DNA from: Poa pratensis
Taxonomy: Eukaryota > Streptophyta > Magnoliopsida > Poales > Poaceae
Direction: 5' to 3'
Length of the DNA: 64,000 bases
NCBI GenBank assembly: GCA_947311845.1
Contig: CAMZMU010000089.1
Coordinates: forward strand, 19,969,338-20,033,337
This document shows, one piece after another, positions 34,128 through 46,039 of this stretch. Below the pieces are notes generated by a model. The model worked only from the letters and a program-made list of their open reading frames with translations. It was not told the DNA's origin and did no database searches. Made by a program: the position numbers and the translations under genes. The stretch's first letter is position 1. Every line of letters begins with the position of its first letter.

Positions 34128-34283
34128 TTAATGGAGCAAAAGTTCTGGTGGTTAGACAATAGTCCTGTATAATACATTTCATAAAGATCAACTGGGACGG
34201 GTTTGATTAGGCTGAAAAGTCAGGAGATGCTTCAGTTCATTACGCTACAAGTAGTAGTACGATTCATGTGGGGAAGTAGGACA
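34128..34283. repeat. Segmental duplication copy 1, left piece
   Basis: AGTTCTGGTGGTTAGACAA...GGCTGAAAAGTCAGGAGA matches 53844-54007. The paralogy continues, after the Helitron array, at 48510-48563, then 49902-49927, 51232-51499 and 52637-52886. All the intervening sequence is inserted DNA. Confidence 0.75.
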
Positions 34284-35660
34284 TCACTAATAATAATATA
34301 ATTACCTCTATATATTAAGGGAGCAAACTTTCTCGCTCTGTCGTGCGCCTGAGTACTGTTCACGTGAACAGTTATGAACAGTACTCGGGTGCATCGATCC
34401 GCGCCGTGCAACATTCATCTAACGTTTCACATAGCCTCTCCGCGACGCTTTTCCAAAAATGTCCCTCGCAATTCCCGAATTAGCTCCGCTACCCATATTT
34501 TTACGAGGATAAGGACTAATTTCAAATTACAGAAGAACACAAGGACTTTTTTGCAAAAACTTGCACAAATCCCCCCTTTCCTCTCTCTCTCCCGCGCGAC
34601 CCGCAGACCGCCGGCGCCGTCGACGCCGCGCCCCGCCGCTCCGCTGCTTGCCGATCAAATCGGGGCATACGGGAACCTCCGTCGTCGCGCGCTCTCCCTT
34701 CTCGCTGAATATTGCCTGCCGGAGTGCCGCGGCGTCGCCGGAATCTTCGCCGGCGTGCGCGCTGACCGCCGCCGCGTTCGGTGGCCGCCGGCGCCGTTCC
34801 GGCGACCTAAAAGTGGCGGCTCCGCCTCCTGCGAGTAGCCCGGCTCCAGGCGCGTCCGCGGCGCCCACGCGCGCGTCCCAGAACGCGGTGGCGCGCCGCC
34901 GGCGTCGTCGACGCCGCCGCGGCGGAGTCCGTCGACCATTGACGTCATCGTGACGTCATATTGGGCTGGGCTGCGCAGCCGGCCTGCTTCCTGGGCCGGG
35001 CTGGCTGCTGTGCAGCTGGCTCGGCCTTTTTATTTTTTTCCCTTTTTTTTCCTGCTTTTCTTTTTAAAAAAACTTTTCTAACTATTCAAATATAGCTCCA
35101 AATAAATTCGAACCAATTTATAACAATTTGTACATACCAAAATAATCATTCCAAACAATTTTGAACCTTCTCTAAAATATTTCAAAACTTCGCACAAAAT
35201 TCATAAAGTGAACAAATATTACAACTTTAATTACTTTAAATTTACACACCGCAAAAAAAAGTGAAAAACACAACAAAATTGTCACCAAAATAGATGTAAT
35301 CTATCTATGCCATACGATCAACTTTTAAAATTGTTGTACTAAAAAATTTTGATTGCATTTCAAATATAAGCATTCAATAGAAATAAACATCACTCAAGTT
35401 TGAATAACTTCCCAATTTTACCAATTTCCAAATTCGAACAACTTAACAACACAAACTTTCCTTCAATTTGCACATATTAGAATCCAAAAAAAATTGACTG
35501 CACATTTCCAAATTTCTATTATTTACACCACGGTATTCACAAATATGAAGAAAAAAAATGCCTGCTTATGGCATACGATCACCATTCGAGTTTGAATATT
35601 TCAAATCCGTCCCACAAATTAGCATCAAGGGCGCGGCGTGCGCCGCGCCGATTCAACTAG
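34284..35660 (+). mobile_element. Helitron unit 1
   Basis: The only unit with an intact 5' TC end. TATATATTAAGGGAG is at 34309, a CTGTTCACGTGAACAG palindrome lies near 34356, and a GC-rich block (34560-34950) is followed by an AT-rich tail. The hairpin at 35629-35650 has a perfect stem of eight or more pairs, then ATTCAACTAG. Confidence 0.75.
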
Positions 35661-37599
35661 TAACTATATTAAGGACGAAGGAATCGCCGGCCTCTCCGCA
35701 CTCCGCCTGCTGTAGCGTCGCACTGTAGCGTGTACAGTGCGCGCTACAATGCGGCGCTACGGTAGCCGTTTTTTTTTTGGGCAGGAAAAAAAACCTTCGC
35801 CTTTTCCGAAAATTATATACATGAAATATATGCGCGCCGACGTGTAGGTTTCATTCCGTGATCGGTTTCGAGTTTGGTCGACTCTAGCTCCTTAATTTTG
35901 CATCCAGATTCGCACAAACATTTGACAAATTTTGTCCAATTCGTCACGTTCAGTCATCCGTTTGAATTTTCATTTCAGAAATAGATGCATATCATCCTTC
36001 CAAACAAATTTTTTGCATAAAAGTCCCCACGTGTTTTATGCAGTAAAGCCCACGCGTTTTCTAAAAATTATAAATTGACACTCGAAATAAAACTTTCTGC
36101 AAAAAAAACCCCGCTCGTCATAATAGCGCGACGGATCCCGCGCTCTCAGCGCACGCGCTACTGTAGCGTCGCACGGTAGCGTGCTACAGTAGCTACAGTG
36201 TGGCGCTACAGTAGTCTTTTTTTTCCCCAAACCATCAGAAAATATGTACACACAAAAATTTGTGCGTCGACGAGTATGTTCTATTCACGCAATCGGTTTC
36301 GAGTTTGGTCGACTCTAGCTACTTAATTTATGATCCAGATTCGCACAAACAGTCGGCGAGTTTTGTCAAATTCGTCGCGCTCGGTCACCGTTTGAATTTT
36401 CCTTTCACGAGTAGATGGATATCAACCTTCCAAACAACTTTCGTGTTTTAACCTTCTTGTTTTGACGGACATATAGATGTGCACTTTGCTCGCCGCTTTT
36501 TCGCAGTAAAGCCCTAGCGTTTTTCAAAAAAACATAAATCGGCCCTCCGGAATAAAAAAATTTGCATCAAAAATCCCCGCGCGCCGCTTTTTGCGGAAAA
36601 GTCCTCGCGTTTCCTACAAAATGTGAATCGGCCGCCTGGAATAAAACCGCGCGGTTCTTTTGTACAAAGGTCGTTGCATTCTCCAGATATTACAAACTAA
36701 TTTTATTAACATCATCACCAAATAACTTTAGTAACATTATTTTTAACAGCATATATATTTCATATTGGACCTAATGACACGCATTTTTTAAAAACACTCC
36801 TTACCTTTCCAACATTTTAGAAGTTTCTACTTTTTTCTCTCTACTCATAAATCACAATTTTCATCAATTTTCATTTCCATAAAAATGACAGAACAACTAA
36901 CAAAATATGAATTAACAGTACATTCAAAAAATCACAATAATCTCCGCCTGGAATAAAACCGCGCGGTTCTTTTGCACAAAGGTCGTTGCATTCTCCAGAT
37001 ATTACAAACTAATTTTATTAACATCATCACCAAATAACTTTAGTAACATTATTTTTAACAGCATATATATTTCATATTGGACCTAATGACACGCATTTTT
37101 TTTAAACACTCCTTACCTTTCCAACATTTTAGAAGTTTCTAGTTTTTTCTCTCTACTCATAAATCACAATTTTCATCAAAAAAAATTCCATAAAAATGAC
37201 AGAACAACCAACAAAATATGAATTAACAGTACATTCAAAAATCACAATAATCTCTAAACCAATAAAGATTTAACTAAGTCTGACCAAATATCCATTGTAT
37301 ACAAAAGTAAAACTAAGAAATTTTTAAATTTAAGAAATTACCAAACTTCCAAACTTTTCACAAAAACTAAGAAATGTTCATTTTGTTCAAGAATTGTTGG
37401 ATTAGTTTTCCAAATAATTTTTCTTACCACAAAATATTCAACAATTTTTATTGCTTTAAAATAGTTTCCAGACAAAATTTGTTGGATATTTTTACAATAA
37501 ATATTTTCCCAAAGAAAATATTCAACAATAAGAAAATTAAAAATATCACCACTCTTTTTCACTAAGGCCGCGGCGTGCCGCCGCGCCGAAATTACCTAG
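35661..37599 (+). mobile_element. Helitron unit 2
   Basis: Begins TAACTATATTAAGGACG directly after the CTAG of unit 1 and ends with a CGCGGCGTGCCGCCGCG hairpin and TTACCTAG. It contains a 312-bp tandem duplication. Confidence 0.65.
36633..37256 (+). repeat. 312-bp tandem duplication in Helitron unit 2
   Basis: The block starting CGCCTGGAATAAAACCGCGC at 36633 is repeated at 36945. The copies are almost identical, with small differences in A/T runs. Confidence 0.85.
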
Positions 37600-39658
37600 T
37601 ATTACCCCTATATATTAAGGCTGAAGATTTTCAAGGCCTATGGTTGCTCCAAAATTCGGCCGTCCGATTGATATCCAACGGCCGAAATCGACCAATTCGG
37701 GCGGATGAACAGTTATGAATAGTACCCGCCGCGATCTGGGCCGTCCGATCCCGATCCGACGGTCCCAGCTCCACCCGCGCGTCAGTTTTACATAAATCTC
37801 CCCCGCAATCCGGAAAATAGATCCGCAACCCAGAGATTTACGAAGGGAAGGACCTATCCGCAAATAGTAACAAAACTGAGGTCCTTTTTGCAAATCATCC
37901 GCAGAACTCCCCCTTCCCCTCTCTCTCTCCCACGACCCGGAGGTCGCCGCCGCGGTCGCCGCCTCGCGCCGCCGCCCCGCGCCTCCCCGGGCAAATCTCC
38001 GGCCACGGCGGGCTCCGCCGTCGCCGCCTCTACCTCCTCCCCCAGCGCCACGTGCCGGAACGCCCGCGTGCCGCCGGATTTCATGCCGCCGCGGCCGCTG
38101 CCCTCCGCCGCGGTTCCACGCCGCCGCGGCCGCCCCGGCGACCAAAACGGGGCGGCGCCGCCACCCCGGCTTGCCCGCATCCGCGCGAGTCGGACGCGCC
38201 CAGCCGCGCGACCCAGGACGCGCCGTCGCGCCGCCGGCGAGCTCACTGCCGCCGCGACAGCTTCAGCCGCCGTACACGTCATCGTGACGTGTCAGCGTGG
38301 CTGGGCTGGCCGGACGGGCCGCTTCGTGGGCCGTTCTGGGCTGCGTCGGCCCTTTTTTTTACAATTTCTTTTTTGTTTTACCTTTCTGTTTTCGAATTTT
38401 TTTGCAGCTTTACAAATACATGGTATTTAAAAATGTGACAAACGTGTCAGCACTAACATGAACAAAAAGCAACGGCTTTTAATAGCATTTAATCAAATTT
38501 TCACTTCAAATATTTCAAAATTTTAGATGCCTTCCAGATCCGGACATTTTCCAGATCTTTTGCAACTTTTGAAACACAATTGCAAATCAATCCAGAACCG
38601 ATTCTAAAAATTTGTAAAAAATAATAATACATTTCAAATATTTTGGGCCCTTTCCCAAATTATTAGAATGTTTGATTACATGAATGTTTCAACAAAATGC
38701 AAATTTATTTCCATTAATTATGGCTTGATTTTAAAAGTTTAGCAAACGCTTAAACAATGTACTCCCTCCGATTATTGAATTAAATTAAATATTTATCACG
38801 AGACACGACCGTATCATACCAACTCGAATAAGTTCACATTTAGAAATAATGTAACATTTACAAACAAAAAAATGTTCGACTAGATGAATATTCCGAGAAA
38901 ATGCAAATTTATTTCCTCCGACTACGGCTTAATTTTAAAGTGAATTTAATAAATTGTCAGACAATGTATTTCCTTCGATTATTGAGTTAGATTAAATATT
39001 TAACACAAAACATAAACATATCATACCGATTCGAATTACAGTTGATATTTACAAAATAATATAACTAAAATACCTCTAATTATGCAAATCGGAATTAACA
39101 AATTCTCAAATTACACTTAACTCTCCCAAATTATGTAGTTAAATTTAAATGATGCTTTATTACATGCACATTTACAAACAATCACAAGTTCATCTTCTCT
39201 ATAGATGAATTCAATTTAATAGATGCTAACACAACATATTTCTTCTAACCATCGATCAAAATTACACAATTATGGCGGAATACGAATATAATATTTAGAC
39301 ACAACCATGGTATATTTCATCTAATTATGGTGGTACACAAGAAAATTTATGGCAAAATGGAACCATAATTGATCATTTATATTTAGCTAACATATTTGCA
39401 AGCATATAACTTAAAACTCTCTAATTATGTAGTTACATTCTTAACAAAAATGATTGATTAGATAAGTATTTCCAAGAATTGCAAATACATTTCCTCTAAT
39501 TATGGATTGCTTTCGAATTGAATTTCAGCTAAGTACATTATACAAAATAGAACTACCACCTTTCCTTACAATATATATAACGCAGCTAAAATAATAAACA
39601 AATTACCACAAAAAAATTATCAGCAAGGCGCGGCGTGTCGACGCGCCGATTCAACTAG
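37600..39658 (+). mobile_element. Helitron unit 3
   Basis: Begins TATTACCCCTATATATTAAGG. A GC-rich block at 37910-38340 resembles the one in unit 1 in position and composition. A long AT-rich tail follows, ending with the GGCGCGGCGTGTCGACGCGCC hairpin region and CAACTAG. Confidence 0.65.
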
Positions 39659-41120
39659 TTACTACTATATATAATGGACGCAAACTTTAACGCCCTCTCA
39701 GCGCGGCGCGCACTGTTCACGTAAACAGTTATGAACAGTGCGCGCGCACTGTAGCACCTTTTTTTCTTCTTTTTTTTTAAATTTTTTTTGCCTCGTTTTT
39801 TTAAATGGACGCAAACTTTAGCGCCCTCTCAGAGCGCACTGTTCACGTGAACAGTTATGAACAGTGCGAGCACTGTAGCACCGTTTTTCTTCTTTTTTGA
39901 TTTTTTTTTGCTTCGTTTTTTAAAAAAAAAACCCGCGATTTTCAAAACATGCATTTCCAAAACATGCATGAAAATATGTGTGCGCTGATGGGTAGGTTCC
40001 ACTCCCGTTATCGGCTTCGAGTTTGGTCGACTGTGACTCCTCAATTTTTGATCAACTTTGCACAAACGTTTAACGAATTCTTTCAAATTTTCGCCGACGA
40101 GTAGGTTTCGAGTTTTCACGACTCCAGCTCCTCAATTTTTGATCTAACTTCGCACAAACATTTGACGAATTCTGTCAATTTTTTTGCAGAAAAGTCACCG
40201 CGTTTTCCAAAAATTATATACACGAAATATATGCGCGCCGACGAGCAGGTTCCATATTTTGTCACATTTTTGGCAGGAAAGTCCTCGCGTTTTCCAAAAA
40301 AATTATATACACAAAAAAAGTTTCGAGTTTCGTCGACTCTAACCCCCCAATTTTGGATCCAAATTCGCACAAACGTTTGACGAACTTTGTCAAATTGTTT
40401 GCAGAAAAGTCCCCGTGTTTTACAAAAATTATATACACGAAAATATGCGCGTCGACGATCAGGTTCCATCCCCGTGAACGGTTTCGCATTTGGTCGACTC
40501 TAACTTCTCAATTTTGGATCCAATTTCGCACAAACATTTGACGAATTTTGTCATTTTTTTGCATAAAAGCCCCCGCGCATTTTCTTGCAGAAAAGCCCCC
40601 ACGTTTCCCAAAAATTATATACTTCGTCAAGATTTTTACAGAAAGACCCCGCGTTTTCCAAAAAATATATACACAAAAAATACGCGCGTCGACGAACAGT
40701 TCCATCCACGCGATCGGTTCCGAGATTAGTCGACTCTAACTCCTCAATTTTGGATCCAAATTCGCACAAACGTCCGACGAATTTTGTCAAATTCCAATTT
40801 CCTTTAACATTTATCATGCCATTATAACCTTCAAACCTACACTTAAAATAAAATACAAATAATATATCCAAATTTACCAAAAATATCAAATTTCCAAAAT
40901 TCCCACAAAAACAAATCCCCTGTTTGCTAAATTTACGCAAACATTAATGCATTACAGCAAATTATTAGTTGTAATATTTATGCAAACATAAATGAATTAT
41001 ACAAGAAATGGCACCATTTCTACTGACAAAATATATTAGTTGAACAAAACAATTTAACAAGTTATATTCACAAAAATATACACCACGGGCGCGGCGTGCC
41101 GACGCGCCGCATTCAACTAG
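39659..41120 (+). mobile_element. Helitron unit 4
   Basis: Begins TTACTACTATATATAATGGACG. It carries two GTTCACGT(A/G)AACAG palindromes (near 39717 and 39840) and repeated modules of the type AAAAGTCCCCGCGTTTTCC and GTCGACTCTAACTCCTCAAT. It ends with the hairpin and CAACTAG. Confidence 0.65.
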
Positions 41121-42338
41121 TAGTATATAATGGACGCAAACTTTAGCGCCCTCTCAGCGCGGCGAGAACTGTTCATGTGAACTGTTATGAACAGTGCGCG
41201 CGCACTGTAGTACCTGTTTTTTTTTTTTGCTTCCTTTTTTTGACAAAAAATTTTGCTGCGTTTTTTGGACGCAAACTTTAGCACCCTCTAAGCGCGGCGT
41301 GCACTGTTCACGTGAACAGTTATGAACAGTGCGCGCGCACTGTAGCACCTGTTTTTTTTTTCTGCGACTTTTTTGAAAAAATAAAAAACCCTGCAATTTT
41401 CAAAACATGCATGAAATATGTGCGCGCCGATGGTAGATTCCACTCCCGTTATCGGCTTCGAGCTTGGTCGACTCTGACTTCCCAATTTTTCACGAAAAAA
41501 GTCCCCGCGTTTTCCAAAAAATTATATACTCGAAAAAAGTTTCGAGTTTCGTCGACTCAAACCCCCCAATTTTGGATCCAAATTCGCACACACGTTTGAC
41601 GAACTTTGTCAAATTGTTTGCAGAAAAGTCCCAGCGTTTTACAAAAATTATATACACGAAATATATGCGTGTCGATGATCAGGTTCCATCCCCGTGAACG
41701 GTTTCGCGTTCGGTCGACTCTAACTCCTCAATTTTGAATCGAAGTTCGCACAAACATTTGACGAACTTTGTCATTTTTTGCATAAAAGCCCCCGCGCATT
41801 TTCTTGCAAAAAATCCCCCACGTTTCCCAAAAATTATATACTTCGTCAAGATTTTTACAGAAAAGACCCCGCGTTTTCCAAAAAATATATACACGAAAAA
41901 TACACGCGTCGACGAACAGGTTCCATCCACGTGATCGGTTCCGAGATTAGTCGACTCTAACTCCTCAATTTTGGATCCAAATTCGCACAAACGTCCGACG
42001 AATTTTGTCAAATTCCAATTTCCTTTAACATTTATCATGCCATTATAACCTTCAAACCTACACTTAAAATAAAATACAAATAATATATCCAAATTTTCCA
42101 AAAATAACAAATTTCCAAAATTCCCACAAAAAAAATTTCCCTGTTTGCTAAATTTACGCAAACATTAATGCATTACAGCAAATTATTAGTTGTAATATTT
42201 ATGCAAACATAAATGAATTATACAAAAAAGCCACCATTTCTACTCACAAAATATATTAGTTGAACAAAACAATTTAACAAGTTATATTCACAAAAATATA
42301 CCACGGGCGCGGCGTGCCGACGCGCCGCATTCAACTAG
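41121..42338 (+). mobile_element. Helitron unit 5 (first copy)
   Basis: Begins TAGTATATAATGGACGC and ends with the standard hairpin and CTAG. It recurs as unit 7 (44820-46039) with only scattered differences. Confidence 0.7.
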
Positions 42339-44819
42339 TATATATAAAGGACGCAAACTTTAGCGCCCTCTCAGCGCGTCGCGCACTGTTCACGTGAACA
42401 GTTATGAACAGTACGTGCGCACTGTAGCACCTATTTTTTTTCTGCTTCTTTTTCTTGAATTTTTTATTGCTTCGTTTATAAAGGACACAAACTTTAGCGC
42501 CCTCTCAGCTAAGGGATGTGCATGGTTAACTGAAAACCGAGAAACCGAACTGAAAAAACCGAAACCGAACCGAAATTGTGGTTATTTTGGTTTCCGGTTA
42601 AGTTTACGGTTAGTAAAATAGCTAACCATATGCCTTGCGGTTAATACGGTTAATACCGAAAACCGAATGGTTAACCAAAAAACCGAAATGGCTATTAACT
42701 TTTATTATTTTACTACTTTTATTAACTTTACGGGTTACTTGTAGCATGTGATTTGCTACTTGTATAGACTTTTATTAACCTTATGGGTTATTTGGTTACT
42801 TGGGATCATATGCCTATTAATTTTATAGTCTATTCCGTTATTTTATATATGGCCACAAAAAGAAATTGTCATTTTAAAATTCGCGTCAACTTAGGTTAAT
42901 TTGGTTATTACCGAAACCGAACCGAAATTAAATGGTTATTACCGAAACCGAACTGTATTCTCGTAGAAAACCGTATTTACCGAAGTATTGAAACCGTATA
43001 AATAAAAAAACCGTATAAACCGAACCGAATTAACCATATTAACCGAACGCGCAGCCGGACTCTCAGCGCGTCGCGCACTGTTCGCGTGAACAGATATGAA
43101 CAGTGCGCGCACCGTAGCACCTGTTTTTTTCCGCTTCTTTTTTTTGCTTCGTTTTTTTTTTGAAAAACTAAAAAACCCCGCGATTCCAAAACATGCATTT
43201 CCAAAACATGCATGAAATATGTGTGCGCCGATGGGTAGGTTCCACTCCTGTTATCGGCTTCGAGCTTGGTCGACTCTGACTTCTCAATTTTTATCCAACT
43301 TTGCACAAACGTTTAACGAATTCTGTCAAATTTTCGCCGATATATAAAGGACGCAAACTTTAGCGCCCTCTCAGCGCGTCGCGCACTGTTCACGTGAACA
43401 GTTATGAACAGTACGCGCGCACTGTAGCACCTATTTTTTTCTGCTTCTTTTTCTTGAATTTTTTTTTTGCTTCGTTTATAAAGGACACAAACTTTAGGGT
43501 CCTCTCAGCGCGTCGCGCACTGTTCGCGTGAACAGATATGAACAGTGCGCGCACTGTAGCACCTGTTTTTTTTTTTGCTTCTTTTTTTGAATTTTTTTTT
43601 GCTTCGTTTTTTTTTGAAAAAATAAAAAACCCCGCGATTTCCAAAACATGCATTTCCAAAACATGCATGAAATATGTGCGCGCCGATGGGTATGTTCCAC
43701 TCCCGTTATCGGCTTCGAGCTTGGTCGACTCTGACTTCTCAATTTTTGATCCAACTTTGCACAAACGTTTAACGAATTCTGTCAAATTTTCGCCGACGAG
43801 TAGGTTTCGAGTTTTCTCGACTCCAGCTCCTCAATTTTGGATCTAACTTCGCACAAACATTTGACGAATTCTGTCAATTTTTTTGCAAAAAAGTCCCCGC
43901 GTTTTCTAAAATTATATACACGAAATATATGCGCGCCGACGAGCAGGTTCCATATTTTGTCACATTTTTTTGCAGAAAAGTCCCGCGTTTTCCAAAAAAT
44001 TATATACACGAAAAAAGTTTCGAGTTTCGTCGACTCTAACCCCCCAATTTTGGATCCAAATTCGCACAAACGTTTGACGAACTTTGTCAAATTGTTTGCA
44101 GAAAAGTTCCAGCGTTTTACAAAAATTATATACACGAAATATATGCGTGTCGATGATCAAGTTCCATCCCCGTGAACGGTTTCGCGTTCGGTCGACTCTA
44201 ACTCCTCAATTTTGGATCGAAGTTCGCACAAACATTTGACGAATTTTGTCATTTTTTGCATAAAAGCCCCCGCGCATTTTCTTGCAAAAAAGCCCCCACG
44301 TTTCCCAAAAATTATATACTTCGTCAAGATTTTTACAGAAAAGACCCCGCGTTTTCCAAAAAATATATACACGAAAAATACACGCGTCGACGAACAGGTT
44401 TCCATCCACGTGATCGGTTCCGAGATTAGTCGACTCTAACTCCTCAATTTTGGATCCAAATTCGCACAAACGTCCGACGAATTTTGTCAAATTACAATTT
44501 CCTTTAACATTTATCATGCCATTATAACCTTCAAACCTACACTTAAAATAAAAAACAAATAATATATCCAAATTTACCAAAAATATCAAATTTCCAAAAT
44601 TCCCACAAAAAAAATCCCCTGTTTGCTAAATTTACGCAAACATTAATGCATTACAGCAAATTATTAGTTGTAATATTTATGCAAACATAAATGAATTATA
44701 CAAGAAATGGCACCATTTCTACTGACAAAATATATTAGTTGAACAAAACAATTTAACAAGTTATATTCACAAAAATATACACCACGGGCGCGGCGTGCCG
44801 ACGCGCCGCATTCAACTAG
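42339..44819 (+). mobile_element. Helitron unit 6 (first copy), with nested hAT element
   Basis: Begins TATATATAAAGGACGC. Contains the hAT element at 42510-43059 and an internal restart of the 5' module at about 43341 (TATATAAAGGACGCAAACTT), so it may itself be a fusion of more than one unit. Recurs as unit 8. Confidence 0.65.
42510..43059. mobile_element. hAT-like element nested in Helitron unit 6
   Basis: A 550-bp insert flanked by an 8-bp duplication CTCTCAGC (42502-42509 and 43060-43067). The ends TAAGGGATGTGCATGG and, reversed, TCCGGCTGCGCGTTCGG are imperfect inverted repeats. The interior is built of ACCGAAACCGAACCG-like repeats. The size of the duplication indicates the hAT superfamily. 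Confidence 0.75.
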
Positions 44820-46039
44820 TAGTATATAATGGACGCAAACTTTAGCGCCCTCTCAGCGCGGCGAGAACTGTTCATGTGAACTGTTATGAACAGTGCGCGC
44901 GCACTGTAGTACCTGTTTTTTTTTTTTTGCTTCCTTTTTTTGACAAAAAATTTTGCTGCGTTTTTTGGACGCAAACTTTAGCACCCTCTAAGCGCGGCGT
45001 GCACTGTTCACGTGAACAGTTATGAACAGTGCGCGCGCACTGTAGCACCTGTTTTTTTTTCTGCGACTTTTTTTGAAAAAATAAAAAACCCTGCAATTTC
45101 AAAACATGCATGAAATATGTGCGCGCCGATGGGTAGATTCCACTCCCGTTATCGGCTTCGAGCTTGGTCGACTCTGACTTCCCAATTTTTCACGAAAAAA
45201 GTCCCCGCGTTTTCCAAAAAATTATATACTCGAAAAAAGTTTCGAGTTTCGTCGACTCAAACCCCCCAATTTTGGATCCAAATTCGCACACACGTTTGAC
45301 GAACTTTGTCAAATTGTTTGCAGAAAAGTCCCAGCGTTTTACAAAAATTATATACACGAAATATATGCGTGTCGATGATCAGGTTCCATCCCCGTGAACG
45401 GTTTCGCGTTCGGTCGACTCTAACTCCTCAATTTGAATCGAAGTTCGCACAAACATTTGACGAACTTTGTCATTTTTTGCATAAAAGCCCCCGCGCATTT
45501 TCTTGCAAAAAATCCCCCCACGTTTCCCAAAAATTATATACTTCGTCAAGATTTTTACAGAAAAGACCCCGCGTTTTCCAAAAAATATATACACGAAAAA
45601 TACACGCGTCGACGAACAGGTTCCATCCACGTGATCGGTTCCGAGATTAGTCGACTCTAACTCCTCAATTTTGGATCCAAATTCGCACAAACGTCCGACG
45701 AATTTTGTCAAATTCCAATTTCCTTTAACATTTATCATGCCATTATAACCTTCAAACCTACACTTAAAATAAAATACAAATAATATATCCAAATTTTCCA
45801 AAAATAACAAATTTCCAAAATTCCCACAAAAAAAATTTCCCTGTTTGCTAAATTTACGCAAACATTAATGCATTACAGCAAATTATTAGTTGTAATATTT
45901 ATGCAAACATAAATGAATTATACAAAAAAGCCACCATTTCTACTCACAAAATATATTAGTTGAACAAAACAATTTAACAAGTTATATTCACAAAAATATA
46001 CACCACGGCGCGGCGTGCCGACGCGCCGCATTCAACTAG
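44820..46039 (+). mobile_element. Helitron unit 7 (second copy of unit 5)
   Basis: Starts at TAGTATATAATGGACGC as unit 5 does, offset by 3,699 bp, and ends at CTAG 46039. The differences seen are mostly one-base length changes in homopolymers. Confidence 0.7.
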